DNA from: Bacteroides sp. CAG:144
GTDB taxonomy: Bacteria; Bacteroidota; Bacteroidia; Bacteroidales; UBA11471
DNA length: 8,049 nucleotides
Assembly: GCA_000434215.1 (NCBI GenBank)
Contig: HF999690.1
Location: 33,277-41,325 of the forward strand
Direction of reading: 5' to 3'
Shown: in pieces, positions 5,619 through 8,049 of the stretch
How the letters are laid out: every line of letters starts with the position of its first letter
Position numbering within the stretch: position 1 is the stretch's first letter
The notes under the pieces: model-generated
The model's input: the letters and a program-made list of their open reading frames with translations, nothing else
Database searches by the model: none
What the model was told of the DNA's origin: nothing
Position numbers and translations under genes: made by a program

Positions 5619-6686
5619 TTAGTGTTTTCTTTCGAATTCCTGCATGGTGGCGATGAGGGCTTCGACGCTCGATTTGGGTAGGGCGTTGTAGAGAGATGCA
5701 CGGAATCCTCCTACCGAACGGTGTCCTTTTATACCCACCATACCTTGACTGGCGGCAAATTGAGCAAATTCTTCTTCGAGTTCTTTGTATTCATCGTTCA
5801 TGACAAAGCATACGTTCATGATCGAGCGGTCTTCGGGTACGACAGTACCTTTGAAAAGCTTGTTGCGGTCGATTTCTTCATAAAGAAGAGCGGCTTTTTC
5901 GATGTTCATTTTTTCGAGCACTTTTACACCACCCAGTTCTTTGTAATATTTGAGAGTTTGCAATGCTGCGAATACTGGCAGACAAGGAGGCGTGTTGAAC
6001 ATCGAACCTTTTTTGATGTGGGTGCGGTAGTCGAGCATTGTGGGGATAGCTCTTTCTACATGGCCGAGAGCGTCTTCGCGTACAATGGCAATTGTAACAC
6101 CGGCGGGGGCAAGGTTCTTTTGTGCGCCTGCATAGATGATATCGTACTTGGAAACGTCTACGGGACGAGAGAAAATATCGGAAGACATATCGGCAACCAA
6201 AGGTACTTTCACATCGGGATCGTAACGCATTTCGGTTCCGAAGATGGTATTGTTGGTCGTGATATGGAAATAATCGGCGTCTTCGGGTACGGTGTAGTTT
6301 TTGGGAATATAAGTGAAATTGGCTTCTTTCGAAGAGGCAACGACATCGACTTCACCGAAGAGTTTGGCCTCTTTGATGGCATTTACTGCCCATGTTCCCG
6401 TTTCGAGATAAGCCGCTTTCTTTTTCAGCAAGTTGAAAGGCACCATACAGAATTGCAGGCTGGCTCCGCCGCCGAGGTATACGACATCGTAACCGGCCGG
6501 CACATCTAATAATTCTTTGACCAAAGCACGAGCTTCGTCCATGACAGCAGAAAATTCTTTACTGCGGTGTGAAATTTCCAGCAAAGAGAGTCCTGTTCCA
6601 GCAAAATCCAGTACAGCGTCGGCTGTATTTTTAATGGTGTATTGGCTCAGAATAGAGGGGCCTGCATAAAAATTGTGCTTCTTCAT
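5619..6686 (-). CDS. serC: Phosphoserine aminotransferase
   Basis: SerC is a cytoplasmic PLP-dependent aminotransferase that converts 3-phosphohydroxypyruvate and glutamate to O-phosphoserine and 2-oxoglutarate. In some bacteria it also makes 4-phosphohydroxythreonine for vitamin B6. The 355 residues match the family (362 in E. coli). The sequence starts [15 protein letters not shown], with the usual N-terminal FxAGP. Further signatures are [14 protein letters not shown] (32-45), the phosphate-binding GGGASLQF (72-79), Trp99 in ETGTWA (PLP stacking), TTNNTIFGT (143-151), VADMSSD (164-170) and [13 protein letters not shown] (185-197), where Lys190 forms the Schiff base. The C-terminus keeps [15 protein letters not shown]. 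It is the first gene of the unit, followed by serA after 12 bases, and has a good promoter about 70 bases upstream. Confidence 0.98.
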   Translation of the reverse strand: MKKHNFYAGPSILSQYTIKNTADAVLDFAGTGLSLLEISHRSKEFSAVMDEARALVKELLDVPAGYDVVYLGGGASLQFCMVPFNLLKKKAAYLETGTWAVNAIKEAKLFGEVDVVASSKEANFTYIPKNYTVPEDADYFHITTNNTIFGTEMRYDPDVKVPLVADMSSDIFSRPVDVSKYDIIYAGAQKNLAPAGVTIAIVREDALGHVERAIPTMLDYRTHIKKGSMFNTPPCLPVFAALQTLKYYKELGGVKVLEKMNIEKAALLYEEIDRNKLFKGTVVPEDRSIMNVCFVMNDEYKELEEEFAQFAASQGMVGIKGHRSVGGFRASLYNALPKSSVEALIATMQEFERKH

Positions 6687-6753
6687 TTTTATTATTGTTT
6701 TTTAGTGTATTGATTCTGAAATAAACATCCTATACGGAGATTTTTTGAGGGAA

Positions 6754-6784
6754 CAAATTTATGTTTTTTTTTATCCTTTGCCAA
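6754..6784 (-). promoter_or_regulatory. Bacteroidota housekeeping promoter for serC-serA
   Basis: On the minus strand TAAATTTG (6761-6754) matches the -7 consensus TAnnTTTG exactly, with TTG at 6784-6782 as -33 element and 20 bases between. This predicts a leader of about 60 bases before serC. The spacer contains a nine-base A-run. The rarA terminator lies just upstream, so serC starts an independent unit. Confidence 0.8.
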
Positions 6785-6793
6785 GAAAATGTC

Positions 6794-6836
6794 AAATAAA
6801 AAGGCCGTAATAGAAACATATTTTTCCGTTTACGGC
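6794..6836 (-). terminator. Intrinsic terminator of rarA
   Basis: On the minus strand GCCGTAA (6836-6830) pairs with TTACGGC (6810-6804), a 7-bp stem with a 19-base loop, followed by CTTTTTATTT (6803-6794). It begins about 60 bases after the rarA stop and directly precedes the serC promoter. Confidence 0.82.
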
Positions 6837-6895
6837 TGTTTTGGCATATCGGCTTTACAAAATCTTCTTTTGTTTCTTGTCGGATTTGTTTTATT

Positions 6896-8049
6896 CTATT
6901 TGTATTTATCTCCCCACAAGTTTTTGAGATGTTCTTTGTGCCGTTCTTCCGCTGCGTTGGTTTGAGGATGCCATATCGACGTATTTTTCAATTCGTCGGG
7001 CAGATATTGTTGTTTTACGAAATTCCCTGTAAAATCATGGGCATATAGATATTCCTTTCCGTACCCCAATTCTTTCATCAAGGAGGTAGGGGCGTTGCGC
7101 AGATGCAAAGGAACCGGAAGGTTGCCGGTACGTTCTACACAAGATAATGCATCATTGATGGCCTTGTATGCCGAGTTGCTTTTGGGGCTGCAAGCCAAGT
7201 AGATGGCGGCTTCCGATAATACGATGCGACCTTCGGGCCAGCCGATGTTTTGGACGGCCTCGAATGCAGCATTGGCGATGAGCAGGGCGTTGGGATTGGC
7301 AAGGCCTATGTCTTCCGAAGCCGATATGACCAGCCTTCGTGCGATGAATTTCGGGTCTTCTCCGCCGGCGACCATACGGGCCAACCAATAAACAGCTCCG
7401 TCGGGGTCGCTGCCGCGTATCGATTTGATAAACGCCGAAATAATATCGTAGTGCATTTCTCCCTCTTTATCATAGGCCATGGGGTTTTGCTGCAAACGGT
7501 CGGTTACGACAGAGTCGTCTATGACAAGAGGTTCATCGGCAGGAGTGGCATTGGCTATCAGGTCGATGATGTTGAGCAACTTCCGCGCGTCGCCGCCGGC
7601 ATAGCGGAAGAGAGCCGTTGTTTCCCGTATGTCGATATTTCGTTTTTGCAACTCTTTGTCGGTTTTCACCGCACGGTCGAGAAGATGTTGCAGATGAGGC
7701 GCATCAAGGGATTTAAGTATGTAAACCTGACAGCGGGAGAGCAACGGGCGTATGACTTCGAACGAAGGGTTTTCGGTCGTTGCTCCGATAAGAGTTACCG
7801 TACCATTTTCGACTGCTCCCAACAGAGAGTCTTGCTGGGACTTGTTGAAACGGTGTATTTCGTCGATAAACAGAATCGGTCGACTCTGTTGGAAAATACT
7901 CCCGCTTTTACATTTGTCGATGACTTCACGTACCTCTTTTACTCCCGAGTGTATGGCACTCAATGTATAAAACGGCGTTTTGAGTTGAACCGAGATGATA
8001 CGGGCCAAAGTCGTTTTCCCGACACCGGGAGGCCCCCATAAGATAAATG
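6896..8049 (-). CDS. rarA: Replication-associated recombination protein A (RarA/MgsA), 5' end cut by the window
   Basis: RarA is a tetrameric AAA+ ATPase of the Mgs1/WRNIP1 family that acts on DNA at stalled replication forks, related to clamp-loader subunits. The last 383 residues are visible; about 40 N-terminal residues are missing beyond the right edge. The reading frame stays open to the edge, so an apparent internal TTG start at 8008 is not the true start. Visible motifs (numbered from the first full codon) are Walker A GPPGVGKTT (5-13), YTLSAIHSGVKEVREV (27-42), Walker B ILFIDEIHRF (58-67), sensor 1 IGATTENPSF (87-96), LLSR with the likely arginine finger at 105, and sensor 2 GGDARKLLN (Arg155). 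The C-terminal oligomerisation part carries SIRGSDPDGAVYWLARM, SEDIGLANP and VPLHLRNAPT (312-321) followed by GYGKEYLYAHD. The protein ends about where the E. coli protein does and appears intact. Confidence 0.98.
   Translation of the reverse strand, partial: FILWGPPGVGKTTLARIISVQLKTPFYTLSAIHSGVKEVREVIDKCKSGSIFQQSRPILFIDEIHRFNKSQQDSLLGAVENGTVTLIGATTENPSFEVIRPLLSRCQVYILKSLDAPHLQHLLDRAVKTDKELQKRNIDIRETTALFRYAGGDARKLLNIIDLIANATPADEPLVIDDSVVTDRLQQNPMAYDKEGEMHYDIISAFIKSIRGSDPDGAVYWLARMVAGGEDPKFIARRLVISASEDIGLANPNALLIANAAFEAVQNIGWPEGRIVLSEAAIYLACSPKSNSAYKAINDALSCVERTGNLPVPLHLRNAPTSLMKELGYGKEYLYAHDFTGNFVKQQYLPDELKNTSIWHPQTNAAEERHKEHLKNLWGDKYK

Noticed and set aside
5721..6509. 262-codon plus-strand open frame opposite serC
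   Set aside because: It lies entirely within serC, has a Phe/Tyr/His-rich composition typical of the antisense of a coding frame, and has no recognisable domain.
3359..6686. A complete serine pathway in this operon
   Set aside because: Only the dehydrogenase and aminotransferase are present; no phosphoserine phosphatase motif (DxDxT) was found in the window.
7250..8041. 263-codon plus-strand open frame opposite rarA
   Set aside because: The opposite strand carries all RarA motifs without a break; the plus-strand translation resembles no family.

Overview
The window looks like a chromosomal segment from a member of the Bacteroidales (phylum Bacteroidota). The evidence is the TAnnTTTG-type promoters (clear ahead of serC, plausible ahead of thiD), starts without Shine-Dalgarno sequences, a short serine dehydrogenase of the Bacteroides kind, an ECF sigma factor next to a membrane-anchored outer-membrane-barrel protein, and a NigD-like lipoprotein. 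The genus cannot be fixed from the sequence; a gut Bacteroidales such as a Barnesiella or Parabacteroides relative is a guess. All recognisable genes lie on the minus strand, so the window reads from right to left.

Right part (8049 to 5600): the 5'-truncated rarA gene (replication-fork AAA+ ATPase) ends with its own terminator. A new transcription unit then starts from a good Bacteroidota promoter and carries serC (phosphoserine aminotransferase) and serA (short 3-phosphoglycerate dehydrogenase), 12 bases apart. These give the first two steps from 3-phosphoglycerate to O-phosphoserine; no phosphoserine phosphatase gene is present.

Middle part (4690 to 3230): a DUF1015 gene follows serA after a strong hairpin that could be a terminator or attenuator. 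Its DGHHR motif and position suggest a role linked to serine or phosphoserine metabolism. A 130-base gap then holds two hairpins, one of them a perfect 13-bp inverted repeat just ahead of the next gene.

Left-middle part (3228 to 704): three closely spaced genes form a probable operon: an ECF sigma factor, a 406-residue protein with a cytoplasmic N-terminus, a single membrane segment and a C-terminal beta-barrel, and a secreted lipoprotein. A strong intrinsic terminator closes the operon.

Left end (590 to 1): the 311-base stretch between the lipoprotein gene and thiD holds that terminator, a likely promoter, a clear TPP riboswitch, and a leader that can fold over the thiD start codon. thiD (HMP/HMP-P kinase) runs off the left edge. 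I saw no mobile element, CRISPR array, tRNA or rRNA. Nothing here is an unmistakable new system. The leads most worth following are the proposed thiD start-codon switch, the DUF1015 protein in the serine cluster, the sigma/barrel/lipoprotein operon, and the altered active site of SerA.
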